DNA of 64,000 bases from assembly GCA_009377535.1 (NCBI GenBank), contig WHTV01000003.1:27372-91371 (forward strand). The letters are read 5' to 3'. Below are positions 34,981-47,650 of this stretch, in pieces. The position numbers were made by a program, and so were the translations under genes. Origin of the DNA: Kiloniellaceae bacterium (lineage in GTDB: Bacteria; Pseudomonadota; Alphaproteobacteria; Kiloniellales; Kiloniellaceae). The stretch's first letter is position 1, and each line of letters begins with the position of its first letter. The notes under the pieces were generated by a model. The model searched no databases and was not told the DNA's origin. It saw only the letters and a program-made list of their open reading frames with translations.

Positions 34981-36114
34981 CTACTGCATGACGATCTTGG
35001 GGGCCTGGCGCGGGCTGTCGGCACCGATCTGGGCGGAAACCTTCTCCCACAGCCGCCTGGCGATGGCGACGAAGGCCTGAGCGTTGGGGGCATCCGGCCG
35101 CGAGACCACCACCGGCCGGCCGCTGTCGGACGTCTCGCGGATCTCGATGTCGAGCGGGAGTTCGCCGAGAAACTCCATGCCGAGCCGCTCGGCCTCGCGC
35201 CGAGCGCCGCCGTGGCTGAAGATGTGCGACTCGTGGCCGCAGTTGGGGCAGACGAAAACGCTCATGTTCTCGATGATGCCGAGTACCGGCACATCGACCT
35301 TGCGGAACATGTTGAGGCCTTTGCGGGCGTCGAGCAGGGCGATATCCTGCGGCGTCGAAACGATGACCGCACCGGTCAGCGGCACCTGCTGGGACATGGT
35401 CAACTGCGCATCGCCGGTGCCCGGCGGCATGTCGACCACCAGGATGTCGAGCTCGCCCCAATCGACGTCGCGCAGCATCTGCTGCAGCGCGCTCTGCACC
35501 ATCGGCCCGCGCCAGATCATCGGCGTGTCCTCGGCCACCAGGAAGCCCATGGACATGCACTTCAGGCCGTAGTTCTCCATCGGATTGAGGGTCTTGCCGT
35601 CGGGCGAGGTGGGCCTTCCGCTGATGCCCAGCATGCGAGGCTGCGAGGGGCCGTAGATGTCGGCATCCAGCACGCCGACCTTGAGGCCGAGCTGGGCGAA
35701 GCCGAGGGCCAGATTGGTGGTGACCGTAGACTTGCCGACGCCGCCCTTGCCGCTGGCCACCGCAACGATGGAGCGGATGCCGGGGATCATGGTGCCGCCA
35801 GGGCCCGTGGCGGGCTGCTTGCCGCCCGCCGGCGCCTGGCTACTGCCGGCCGACGCTTGGGGCGCCCGCTCGGCGGTCAGCACGGCAGTGACGGAGGTCA
35901 CCCCGGCGAGATCGTGGACCGCCTTCTCGGCGGCCTTGCGCAGCGGCTCCATGGCGGCGCCCTGGCGCGGGTCCACCTCGATGGCGAAGCCGACGTTGCC
36001 GTCCTTGATGATCAGGCCGGAAATCATGCCCAGGCTGACGATGTCCTCACCCTTGGCGGGGTCTTTCACCGCCTTCAACGCCTCGAGCACCTTGGCGTCG
36101 CTGATTGCACTCAT
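34981..36114 (-). CDS. apbC: Mrp/NBP35 family ATP-binding Fe-S carrier protein
   Basis: VASGKGGVGKSTVTTNLALGFAQLGLKVGVLDADIYGPSQPRMLG; N-terminal MIP18-like domain. Confidence 0.93.
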   Translation of the reverse strand: MSAISDAKVLEALKAVKDPAKGEDIVSLGMISGLIIKDGNVGFAIEVDPRQGAAMEPLRKAAEKAVHDLAGVTSVTAVLTAERAPQASAGSSQAPAGGKQPATGPGGTMIPGIRSIVAVASGKGGVGKSTVTTNLALGFAQLGLKVGVLDADIYGPSQPRMLGISGRPTSPDGKTLNPMENYGLKCMSMGFLVAEDTPMIWRGPMVQSALQQMLRDVDWGELDILVVDMPPGTGDAQLTMSQQVPLTGAVIVSTPQDIALLDARKGLNMFRKVDVPVLGIIENMSVFVCPNCGHESHIFSHGGARREAERLGMEFLGELPLDIEIRETSDSGRPVVVSRPDAPNAQAFVAIARRLWEKVSAQIGADSPRQAPKIVMQ

Positions 36115-36292
36115 TCCTTGAAAACTCCCCAATCCTGCCGATATGCCAGCAGGAGGTAGCAGGCAGACTCGGCTAGAACAATAGCTCAGCCGTGATATAA
36201 GACCGGCGCACAGGGATTTCAGCCTTGAATCATACCCTGTAGGGTAGTCCTGCCCGACAGGGTGACATGCACAGGCAGCGGGGAATTTAAGT

Positions 36293-37459
36293 ATGCCTTG
36301 GGAAAATAAAGGTGGCGGCGGCCCTTGGGGCGGCGGTGGAGGATCCGGCGGTTCCGGCGGCGGCGGCCCGTGGGGCCGTGGCGGCGGCGGTTCCGGCGGC
36401 GGCCCACGTCCACCTGACTTCGAAGACTTCATCAGGAAGGGGCAGGACCGCTTCCGCAGCATGCTGCCGGGTGGCGGCAGCGGCCTGGGCAAGTCCGCCT
36501 ATCTGCTGGTCGGCCTGGCGATCTTGCTCATATGGCTGTTTACCGGCGTCTATCGGGTCCAGACCAACGAGCAGGGTGTCGTCCTGCGTTTCGGCAAATG
36601 GATCGAGACCACCGAGCCCGGCCTCAACTGGCATCTTCCCTGGCCCATCGAGGCCGTGCTGACCCCCAGTGTCACCTCCGTGCAGCAGATCGACATCGGC
36701 TTCCAGAGCACCAGCAGCGAAAGGACCCGCACGCGGCGCGACGTCGAGGAGGAGAGCCTGATGCTGACCGGCGATCAGAACATCATCGACATCGACTTCA
36801 CGGTGCAGTGGAAGATCGCCGATGCCGGCCAGTACCTCTTCAACATCCGCGAGCCGGAGCAGACGGTGAAGATCGCCGCCGAGAGCGCGATGCGCGAGAT
36901 CGTCGGTCGCACCGACATCCAGCAGGCGCTGACCGAGGCGCGCGGCACCGTCGAAACCGAGGCCCGCACCCTGCTGCAGGTGACGCTCAACGACTACGAG
37001 GCCGGCATCGAAATCACTGACCTGGCGCTGCAGGACGTGCAGCCGCCGAGCGCCGTGATCGACGCCTTCAACGACGTGCTGCGGGCCCAGCAGGACCGCG
37101 ACCGCGCGCGCAACGAAGCGGACAGATACCGCAACGACATCCTGCCGCGTGCCCGCGGCGAAGCCTTGCGGGTGGTGCAGGGTGCCGAGGCCTACAAGGA
37201 GCGGCTGGAAAATGAAGCCGAAGGTGACGCCCAGCGATTCCTCTCGGTGTTCAACGCCTACCGACAGAGTCCCGACGTGACCCGCCGCCGCATGTATCTG
37301 GAGACCATGCAGGGCGTGCTGAGTCAGACCGACAAGGTGATCCTCGACGGCCAGGCCGGCGCCGGTGGGGCCGTGCCCTACCTGCCACTGAACGAACTGC
37401 GCCGTGTGCAAAACGGCAACCCAAGTCCCGGTTCCGCCGCCGGCGGCAGCGGCAACTGA
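36293..37459 (+). CDS. hflK: FtsH modulator HflK
   Basis: Gly-rich N-terminus, TM, YRVQTNEQGVVLRFGKWIETTEPGLNWHLPWPIE. Confidence 0.94.
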   Translation: MPWENKGGGGPWGGGGGSGGSGGGGPWGRGGGGSGGGPRPPDFEDFIRKGQDRFRSMLPGGGSGLGKSAYLLVGLAILLIWLFTGVYRVQTNEQGVVLRFGKWIETTEPGLNWHLPWPIEAVLTPSVTSVQQIDIGFQSTSSERTRTRRDVEEESLMLTGDQNIIDIDFTVQWKIADAGQYLFNIREPEQTVKIAAESAMREIVGRTDIQQALTEARGTVETEARTLLQVTLNDYEAGIEITDLALQDVQPPSAVIDAFNDVLRAQQDRDRARNEADRYRNDILPRARGEALRVVQGAEAYKERLENEAEGDAQRFLSVFNAYRQSPDVTRRRMYLETMQGVLSQTDKVILDGQAGAGGAVPYLPLNELRRVQNGNPSPGSAAGGSGN

Positions 37460-37471
37460 GGAGCACGCATC

Positions 37472-38365
37472 ATGCGCATAAGCATCAACCTCATCATCGG
37501 CGTCGTGATCGTCGTAATCGGCCTGGTCGCCTACGGCTCGCTGTTCACCGTCGTTCAGACCCAGCAGGCCATCGTCATGCAGTTCGGCGAGCCGAAGCGG
37601 GTCATCACGGAGCCTGGACTGGCCTGGAAGATTCCGCTGGTCCAGAACGTACAGTACTACGAGAAGCGCGTGCTGAACCTCGACCCGCCGCCAGAGAACA
37701 TTCTGCTGTCGGACCAGAAGCGCCTGATCGTCGACGTCTTTGCGCGTTACCGCATTGCCGAGCCGCTGTTGTTCTTCCAGACGGTGCGCTCGGAAGACAT
37801 CGCCCGCAACCGCCTCGGCATCATTATCAACGGCCGCCTGCGCCAGATCCTCGGTAATTCGACGATCACCGAGGTGCTCTCCAATGAACGCACGCAGATC
37901 CTGGAGGACTTGAAGACAAACGTCGACCAGGAGACCCGGCGCTTCGGCATCGCGCTGGTCGACGTCCGCATCCGCCGCGCCGACCTGCCCGACGAGACCC
38001 GGGAGTCGGTCTATAACCGCATGCGCTCCGAGCGCGAGCGCGAGGCCGCCGAATTCCGCGCCCAGGGCTTCGAGCAGGCCCAGCGCATCCAGGCGGCCGC
38101 CGACCGCGAGGCAACGGTCATCAAGGCCGAGGCCGATCGCGAGTCCAGCATTCTGCGCGGCCAGGGCGAAGGACGGCGCACCGAAATCCTCAGCGAGGCC
38201 TACGGTCAGGATCCGGAATTCTTCAACTTCTACCGCACGATGGAGGCCTATAGCACGGCGCTGGATCCCGAAAGCACCTACATGGTGCTGTCGCCCGACA
38301 GCGAGTTCTTCAGCTTTTTCAACGACGCCCAGGGCAATTGGCCTCCAGATGCCGCTGCCAACTAG
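37472..38365 (+). CDS. hflC: FtsH modulator HflC
   Basis: FTVVQTQQAIVMQFGEPKRVITEPGLAWKIPLVQNVQYYEKRVL. Confidence 0.94.
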   Translation: MRISINLIIGVVIVVIGLVAYGSLFTVVQTQQAIVMQFGEPKRVITEPGLAWKIPLVQNVQYYEKRVLNLDPPPENILLSDQKRLIVDVFARYRIAEPLLFFQTVRSEDIARNRLGIIINGRLRQILGNSTITEVLSNERTQILEDLKTNVDQETRRFGIALVDVRIRRADLPDETRESVYNRMRSEREREAAEFRAQGFEQAQRIQAAADREATVIKAEADRESSILRGQGEGRRTEILSEAYGQDPEFFNFYRTMEAYSTALDPESTYMVLSPDSEFFSFFNDAQGNWPPDAAAN

Positions 38366-38393
38366 TCGGCGGCGCATCTGCTCGTGACGGCAG

Positions 38394-38579
38394 TTGACCG
38401 ATTTCCTGACAGCGGTCGCCCTGGTCCTGGTGATCGAGGGGTTGTTCCTGGCCATCGTGCCGCATCGCCTGCGGCAGATCCTGGCGATGCTGGAGACCGT
38501 GCCGCCGGAAAGCCTCCGGGTCGGCGGTCTGGTCGCGGCGGCATTGGGCGTATTTTTCGTCTGGCTGCTGCGCGGCTAG
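38394..38579 (+). CDS. DUF2065 domain protein
   Basis: MTDFLTAVALVLVIEGLFLAIVPHRLRQILAMLETVPPESLRVGGLVAAALGVFFVWLLRG. Confidence 0.85.
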   Translation: MTDFLTAVALVLVIEGLFLAIVPHRLRQILAMLETVPPESLRVGGLVAAALGVFFVWLLRG

Positions 38580-38834
38580 GCAAACGCCCCGGAGAACGCA
38601 GGAATGGCGTAGGCACGCCATAAATTCGCCTACTTCGTATCGCAGCATCGCAGTGATACACTTTCTCTTGAGAGGGGCTACAAATCGGGCTCCAATAGCT
38701 CCAGATTGCCAGCCAGTGGCAGGGTGCCCAGGCGGCCGCCGCCCCGTAGGTGGGGGGCGCGGCGGTCGAGCGGAGGACGCGGGGCTACCGGGACCGGTCG
38801 GAGCGGATCTCCAAGCGCAAGGAGAAGACTGACA

Positions 38835-40343
38835 GTGACTCAAAATTCTGGAATGCAGCGACGCAGGGTTGTGGCGCTGGTCGCGACGCGGCCGATTCCT
38901 GCAGGGCGCTTGTGGCTCGGCCTGACCGCGCTGGTCACCGCCCTGCTGGCGCTGACCTGGGCGTCGGCGGTCCAGGCCCGTTCCGCCCCTGAATCCTTCG
39001 CCGACATGGTGGAGAACCTGCTGCCGACCGTGGTCAACATCCAGACCCGGCAGACCATCGAAGGCGGCCAGGCCGAAGAGTTCGAGGAATTCTTCAAGGA
39101 GTTCTTCGAGCGTCGCGGCCAGGGCGGCGAAGGCGGCGAGCCGCCGCCGCCGCAGCAGCGGCGCGGCAGTTCCCTCGGCTCGGGCTTCATCATCGATCCG
39201 ACCGGCTACATCGTGACCAACCATCACGTGATCGCCGAGGCGGACGAGGTGGAGGTCGTGCTGTCCGACGGCACTTCCCTGGACGCCGTCATCGTAGGCA
39301 GCGACAAGGACACCGACCTGGCGCTGCTGAAGGTCGAGGCCAAGAAGCCGCTGCCGTCCACCACCTGGGGCGATTCCGACGCCACGCGCATCGGAGACTG
39401 GGTGGTCGCCATCGGCAACCCCTTCGGCCTGGGCGGCACGGTGACCGCCGGCATCGTCTCGGCGCGCCAGCGCGACATCAATGCCGGTCGCTACGACAAC
39501 TTCCTGCAGACCGATGCGGCCATCAACAAGGGCAACTCCGGCGGCCCGATGTTCAATCTGGATGGTGAGGTCGTCGGCGTGAATACGGCGATCTTCTCGC
39601 CCTCCGGCGGCTCGGTCGGCATCGGCTTCGCGACGCCTTCCTCGATGGCGAAGAACATCATCGCCCAGCTGCGCGACACGGGCGAGGTGCGGCGCGGCTG
39701 GCTCGGCGTGCGCATTCAGAACGTCACTGACGAGCTGGCCGAGGGCCTCAGACTGGACCGTCCGCGCGGCGCCCTGGTGGCTGCGGTGACCGCAGGCGGC
39801 CCGGCCGAAGACGCCGGTATCGTACAGGGCGACGTGATCCTGGAGTTCGACGGCCGCGAGGTGTCGGAAATGCGGCGCCTGCCGGCGATCGTGGCGGAGA
39901 CGGCGGTCGGATCGACCGTCGACGTCACCGTCTGGCGGCGTGACGGCGAAAGGCAAATGCGGGTGACCGTTGGCGAACTGGAGGCCGAGCAGATGGCCGC
40001 CGCCCCGCCCACCGACACGCCGCGGGAAGCCCAGCCCTCCGACATGGAGTCACTGGGCCTCGCCCTCGGCACCATCACCCCGGAACTGCGCACCCGCTTC
40101 TCCCTGGACGAGGCGACCAAGGGCGTGGTCATCACCGAGGTGAAGGAGGGCAGCGGCAGCGCCGAGAAGGGCCTCAAGGCCGGCGACGTTATCGTCGAGG
40201 TCGACCAGGAAGAGGTTTCCACGCCGTCCGACGTGGTGGAGAAGGTCGACAGGGCGAAGTCGGAAGGCTACCGCGTGGTCACGCTGCTGGTGTTCCGCCA
40301 GGGCGACTTCCAATGGGTCGCCGTGCGCATCGACCAGAGCTGA
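38835..40343 (+). CDS. Do family serine protease (DegP/HtrA-like)
   Basis: SGFIIDPTGYIVTNHHVI, DLALLKV, QTDAAINKGNSGGPMFN, two PDZ regions; start among GTG 38835/ATG 38853. Confidence 0.93.
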   Translation: MTQNSGMQRRRVVALVATRPIPAGRLWLGLTALVTALLALTWASAVQARSAPESFADMVENLLPTVVNIQTRQTIEGGQAEEFEEFFKEFFERRGQGGEGGEPPPPQQRRGSSLGSGFIIDPTGYIVTNHHVIAEADEVEVVLSDGTSLDAVIVGSDKDTDLALLKVEAKKPLPSTTWGDSDATRIGDWVVAIGNPFGLGGTVTAGIVSARQRDINAGRYDNFLQTDAAINKGNSGGPMFNLDGEVVGVNTAIFSPSGGSVGIGFATPSSMAKNIIAQLRDTGEVRRGWLGVRIQNVTDELAEGLRLDRPRGALVAAVTAGGPAEDAGIVQGDVILEFDGREVSEMRRLPAIVAETAVGSTVDVTVWRRDGERQMRVTVGELEAEQMAAAPPTDTPREAQPSDMESLGLALGTITPELRTRFSLDEATKGVVITEVKEGSGSAEKGLKAGDVIVEVDQEEVSTPSDVVEKVDRAKSEGYRVVTLLVFRQGDFQWVAVRIDQS

Positions 40344-40370
40344 ACCGGCATTTTCCGAGATGCCTGCGAG

Positions 40371-40402
40371 ACGGCGGCTCTTCTGGAGCCGCCGTTTTGC
40401 TT
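40371..40402. terminator. Bidirectional intrinsic terminator between convergent degP-like and serB
   Basis: ACGGCGGCTC-ttctg-GAGCCGCCGT followed by TTTGCTTT. Confidence 0.75.
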
Positions 40403-40406
40403 TGCT

Positions 40407-41306
40407 CTACGTTTCGCGGATCTCGTCGGCGTGGTAGCCCTGCATGTAGAGCAACGCGGTGAGGTCGCCGTGGTCGATGCGGTAGTGCGCGGCGGCGCGC
40501 ACCCGCGGCTTGCCGTAGTAGGCGACGCCGAGGCCGGCCGCCCCCAGCATGTCGAGGTCGTTGGCGCCGTCGCCGACCGCGCAGGCGTCGTAGGGCACCA
40601 GGCCGTGCGCGGCGGAAAGCTCTTCCAGCGCCTTAAGCTTGGCGCTGCGTCCGAGGACCGGCTCCTGCACTTTCCCGGTTATGCGGCCATCGGCGACCTC
40701 CAGCCGGTTGGCGCGGTCCTCGTCGAACCTGCAGGCCGCACGGATGCGTTCGGTGAAACAGGTGAAGCCGCCCGACACGAGGGCGCAGTAGGCGCCGCCG
40801 GCGCGCATGGTGGCGACCAGGGCCTTGGCGCCGGGCATCAGCGTCATGCGCCCGGCGGCTTCCTCGAGGGCCGCGTCGGTCATGCCGGCCAGCAAGCCGA
40901 CCCGCTCGCGCAGGGCCGACTCGAAATCAAGTTCGCCGGCCATGGCCAGCGCGGTGATCTCCGCCACGTCCTCGCGCATCCCGGCGACCTCGGCCAACTC
41001 GTCGAGCATCTCCTGGCGGATGATGGTGGACTCCATGTCGGCGACCAGCAGCTTCTTGCGCCGCCGCTCGGCCGGTTGGATCGCCAGATCGAGCGGCGCG
41101 CCGCCCAGCGCCTCGCGCACCAGGGCCTGGGTGATGGTCGGCTCATGGCCCTCGAAGGGCAGATCGCAGGCTATGCCGGCGGCCAGCCAGTGCAAATCGC
41201 CGGCCACGCTGTGGCTGTGGTCGATGGCGTGGCGGGCCGCATCGGCCAATGCCGCGGACAGCAACCTTGAGCCGGGGTCCCCGATCACGGTAAGGACGTA
41301 TTCCAT
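40407..41306 (-). CDS. serB: Phosphoserine phosphatase
   Basis: KKLLVADMESTIIRQEMLDELAEVAG; ALVSGGFTCFTERI; AVGDGANDLDML. Confidence 0.94.
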   Translation of the reverse strand: MEYVLTVIGDPGSRLLSAALADAARHAIDHSHSVAGDLHWLAAGIACDLPFEGHEPTITQALVREALGGAPLDLAIQPAERRRKKLLVADMESTIIRQEMLDELAEVAGMREDVAEITALAMAGELDFESALRERVGLLAGMTDAALEEAAGRMTLMPGAKALVATMRAGGAYCALVSGGFTCFTERIRAACRFDEDRANRLEVADGRITGKVQEPVLGRSAKLKALEELSAAHGLVPYDACAVGDGANDLDMLGAAGLGVAYYGKPRVRAAAHYRIDHGDLTALLYMQGYHADEIRET

Positions 41307-41368
41307 CGGCGGCTTATACAGAGGCCGCCCCCCGTACCGCAAGCTACCGCAAGACCGAACGCCGCCCG

Positions 41369-42361
41369 ATGGTGCCCATGCCCGCCCCGCAAGACTCCCC
41401 GACGTCAGACCCAAGGCCTGTGGTGGTGATGATCGCCGGGCCGACGGCTTCCGGTAAGTCGGCGCTGGCGGCGGCGGTGGCGGGGGCCTGCGACGGCACC
41501 GTCATCAACGCCGACTCCATGCAGGTCTACCGCGAGCTTTCGCTGCTCACCGCGCGGCCGCGCGGTGCGGAGCTGCAGGCCGCACCGCACCGCCTCTACG
41601 GCACCCTCCCCGGCGCGGAAGCCTGTTCGGCCGCGCGCTGGCGCGACTTGGCCGTCGCCGAGGTCGAGACGGCTCTCGCGGCGGGACGCCTGCCGATCCT
41701 GGTCGGCGGCACCGGGCTCTACCTCAAGGTCTTCGAGCAGGGGCTCAGCGCGGTGCCGGAGGTGCCCGCTGCCGTTCGCCACGCCGCCCGCGCCGAACTG
41801 GCCGCTCTCGGCAACGCCGCCTTCCACGCCCGCCTCGCCGAGCACGATCCGGCGATGGCTGCGCGGCTCGGGCCCGGCGACAGCCAGCGCCTGCTGCGCG
41901 CCTGGGAGGTGCTGTCCGCCACGGGCCGCTCGCTGGCCGACTGGCAGGCGATACCGGGCGCGGCGGCACCCTACCGCTTCGTGAAGCTCTGCCTGCTGCC
42001 GCCGCGCCAGCTTCTCTATGCCACCTGCGACGCGCGCCTGGAGGCCATGCTGGCCATGGGGGCGGTGGAGGAGGTGGCGGCGCTGCTGGCCCTCCGCCTC
42101 GACCCGGCGCTGCCGGTGATGAAGGCCGTGGGGGTGCCCGAGTTCGCCGCCTACCTGGCCGCCGAGATCGGCCTGGAGTCCGCCCTGGCGCAGGCGCAGC
42201 AGGCGACGCGGCGCTATGCCAAGCGCCAGGTGACCTGGCTGCGGCACCAGTTCGTCGGTAACGATCCGGCGGTTATGGTCATGGAAACGCAATATTCAGA
42301 AAGTTGCGAGTACGATTTTTTTGCGAAAATTCGCCAAAACCTGTTGACCGTCCGGGGGTAA
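41369..42361 (+). CDS. miaA: tRNA dimethylallyltransferase
   Basis: VVMIAGPTASGKSALAAAVA; INADSMQVYRELSLLTARP. Confidence 0.94.
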   Translation: MVPMPAPQDSPTSDPRPVVVMIAGPTASGKSALAAAVAGACDGTVINADSMQVYRELSLLTARPRGAELQAAPHRLYGTLPGAEACSAARWRDLAVAEVETALAAGRLPILVGGTGLYLKVFEQGLSAVPEVPAAVRHAARAELAALGNAAFHARLAEHDPAMAARLGPGDSQRLLRAWEVLSATGRSLADWQAIPGAAAPYRFVKLCLLPPRQLLYATCDARLEAMLAMGAVEEVAALLALRLDPALPVMKAVGVPEFAAYLAAEIGLESALAQAQQATRRYAKRQVTWLRHQFVGNDPAVMVMETQYSESCEYDFFAKIRQNLLTVRG

Positions 42362-42436
42362 GGGGCTAGGGTCCGCCTCTTTCGCCGGGTCACCCGCCTG
42401 GGGAAGCAGATGAAATCATTAGCGATTGTTCCAATT

Positions 42437-42460
42437 GGCCGGTTCAGCCGGCCTCTTTTT
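42437..42460 (+). terminator. Intrinsic terminator / possible ilvB attenuator
   Basis: GGCCGG-ttcag-CCGGCC followed by TCTTTTTG in the miaA-ilvB gap. Confidence 0.6.
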
Positions 42461-42540
42461 GTGTTGCCCGGCCCGGAGGGGGGCCGGCGGACAGCCAAGA
42501 CGGCGAGCCGACAGGTTGGTCGGAGGAAAGGTGGAGAACG

Positions 42541-44304
<1,764 letters not shown>

Positions 44305-44382
44305 CGGCGCGACGCGGCACCTCTCTCTTTCCTGCGGACCCGAGATCATAGAAAGCGGGGGCCTCCGCCCCCGGTCGAAGCC

Positions 44383-44901
44383 ATGGCCAATCACAAGACG
44401 CAAGTGACCGAATCGCGCACCATCGCAGTGCTGGTGGACAACGAGCCCGGCGTGCTGGCGCGCGTCATCGGCCTGTTCTCCGGGCGCGGCTACAACATCG
44501 AGAGCCTGACGGTCACCGAGGTCGACCCGCGCCAGCGCTTCTCGCGCATCACCGTGGTCACGTCCGGCACGCCGCAGATTCTGGAGCAGATCAAGGCGCA
44601 GCTCGATCGCCTGGTGCCGGTGCACCGGGTCAGCGACCTCTCCATCGAAGGCCCCGCGGTCGAACGCGAGCTGGCCCTGGTGAAGGTCGCCGGTACCGGC
44701 GAGAAGCGCGTCGAATCCCTGCGCATCGCCGACATCTTCCGCGCCCGCGTGGTTGACTCCAGCCACGACCACTTCATCTTCGAAATGACCGGCAAGAGCG
44801 AAAAGCTCGACGTCTTCATCGACCTCATGCAGCCCTTGGGCCTGGTCGACGTCAGCCGCACCGGCGTGGTCGCCATCTCCCGCGGCCCCCAGGGACTGTG
44901 A
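44383..44901 (+). CDS. ilvN: Acetolactate synthase small subunit
   Basis: AVLVDNEPGVLARVIGLFSGRGYNIESLTVTEVD. Confidence 0.95.
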   Translation: MANHKTQVTESRTIAVLVDNEPGVLARVIGLFSGRGYNIESLTVTEVDPRQRFSRITVVTSGTPQILEQIKAQLDRLVPVHRVSDLSIEGPAVERELALVKVAGTGEKRVESLRIADIFRARVVDSSHDHFIFEMTGKSEKLDVFIDLMQPLGLVDVSRTGVVAISRGPQGL

Positions 44902-44983
44902 CGAGCCCCGCGCTCTCCGCAAGGCTTTCTCCATCTTTGGCGGGTATGCTCCGCGCCGGTTGAAGCCTTTTTCCGAGGGTGTC

Positions 44984-45793
44984 ATGTGCCGCTGGTTGGC
45001 CTATGCCGGGGCGCCGGTCTATCTGGACGAGCTGATCTGCAAGCCGGTCCACTCGCTGGTGGACCAGAGCCTTTGCGCCACGGAGGCCAAGAGCCCGACC
45101 AACGGCGACGGCTTCGGCATCGGCTGGTACGGCGAGCGCCCGGAGTCGGGGCTCTATCGCGACATCCTGCCCGCCTGGAACGACCCCAACCTGAAAAGCC
45201 TGGCCCAGCAGATCCGCGCCGGGCTGTTCTTCGCCCACGTGCGCGCCTCGACCGGCACGGCCTCCTCGCGATCCAACTGCCACCCCTTCGGCCACGGCCG
45301 CTGGCTGTTCATGCACAACGGCCAGATCGGCGGCTACCAGCAATTGCGCCGTCGCCTGGAAGCCCTGATCCCCGACCGCTACTACGATCACCGCCTCGGC
45401 ACCACCGACAGCGAGGCGCTGTTCTACCTGCTGTTCGCCAACGGGCTGGAGGATGATCCGGTGGGCGCCCTCTCGCGGACCCTCGCCCAGGTGCACCAGA
45501 TGATGGCGCAGGAGGGCGTGCGCGAAGCCCTGCGCTTCACCGCGGCGCTCAGCGACGGGCGCTCGATCTACGCCGTGCGCCACGCCAGCGACCAGGCGCC
45601 GCCCAGCCTCTACTGGCGAGCGGCCGAGGGCGCCGGCGGTCCGCACGGCGGCAGGGCGGTCTCCATCGTCTCCGAGCCGCTGGAGCAGCCCGAAACCTGG
45701 CAGTCGGTGCCGGCCGACCGGGTGTTGGTGGTCGGCCCCGATCTGACGGTCGACTTCGCCGACCTCGGCTTCCTGCAAGCGGCGGCCGAATAG
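44984..45793 (+). CDS. Class II glutamine amidotransferase
   Basis: MCRWLAYAGAPVYLDELI; NGDGFGIGWYGE; THVRAS-like FFAHVRASTGTASSRSNCHPF. Confidence 0.9.
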   Translation: MCRWLAYAGAPVYLDELICKPVHSLVDQSLCATEAKSPTNGDGFGIGWYGERPESGLYRDILPAWNDPNLKSLAQQIRAGLFFAHVRASTGTASSRSNCHPFGHGRWLFMHNGQIGGYQQLRRRLEALIPDRYYDHRLGTTDSEALFYLLFANGLEDDPVGALSRTLAQVHQMMAQEGVREALRFTAALSDGRSIYAVRHASDQAPPSLYWRAAEGAGGPHGGRAVSIVSEPLEQPETWQSVPADRVLVVGPDLTVDFADLGFLQAAAE

Positions 45794-45837
45794 GCTAAAA
45801 ACCCCAGGATTATCGCCGGTTCGCGGCTATGCGGCAG

Positions 45838-45874
45838 GCGCAAGGGGCCATGCCGGGAATCCCGTTGCGCTTTT
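45838..45874 (+). terminator. Stem-loop with T-run between amidotransferase gene and ilvC
   Basis: GCGCAA ... TTGCGC followed by TTTTCGG. Confidence 0.4.
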
Positions 45875-45923
45875 CGGTGTGGCGCTTTAGAACCCGGCCC
45901 GAGCCATTCGGACAACAAAATGA

Positions 45924-46961
<1,038 letters not shown>

Positions 46962-46986
46962 GCTTTCCTTCGGGCTTTGCGCTCGG

Positions 46987-47029
46987 CTTCGGGCCCCGTG
47001 TGTGGAGCGCATGGGGCCCGAAGTGTTTT
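46987..47029 (+). terminator. Intrinsic terminator after ilvC
   Basis: CTTCGGGCCCC ... GGGGCCCGAAG followed by TGTTTTC. Confidence 0.7.
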
Positions 47030-47083
47030 CGGGAGCCGGGTGAGGGGTGACGGCGCCGCGGGCTTGCCATAGTCTCCGCTGCC

Positions 47084-47650
47084 ATGATCCCCGCGACCGT
47101 CCCGACCCTCACCACCGCGCGCCTGGTGCTGCGCCCATGGCGGGACAGCGACCTCGCCCCCTTCGTGAAACTGAACGCCGACCCCGAGGTCATGGCGCAT
47201 TTCCCGGCGACCCTGACGCCGGCGGAGACCGCGGCCATGATGGAGCGCATGAAGGCGGCCCTCGCCGCGCGCGGCTTCGGCTGGTGGGCGGCGGAGGTGC
47301 CGGGGGAGGTGCCCTTCATCGGCTTCATCGGCCTCTCGGTGCCCTCTTTCCAGGCCCCCTTCACCCCTTGCGTCGAGGTCGGCTGGCGCCTCGCCCGCGA
47401 ACACTGGGGCAGGGGTTACGCCACCGAGGGCGCCCGCGAAGCCCTGCGCTTCGGCTTCGGGGAGCTGGGCCTCGCGGAGATCGTCTCCCTCACCACCACG
47501 ACGAACGAGCGCTCCCAGGCGGTCATGCGCCGTCTCGGCATGACCTGCGATCCCGCCGACGACTTCGACCACCCGAGCCTGCCGCCAGGGCACCGGCTCC
47601 GGCGGCACGTGCTGTACCGCTTGCAGGGCAAGACTTGGGGCGCTGTTTAG
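47084..47650 (+). CDS. GNAT N-acetyltransferase (RimJ/RimL type)
   Basis: LTTARLVLRPWRDSDLAPFVKLNADPEVMAHFP; EVGWRLAREHWGRGYATEGAREALRFGF. Confidence 0.9.
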   Translation: MIPATVPTLTTARLVLRPWRDSDLAPFVKLNADPEVMAHFPATLTPAETAAMMERMKAALAARGFGWWAAEVPGEVPFIGFIGLSVPSFQAPFTPCVEVGWRLAREHWGRGYATEGAREALRFGFGELGLAEIVSLTTTTNERSQAVMRRLGMTCDPADDFDHPSLPPGHRLRRHVLYRLQGKTWGAV

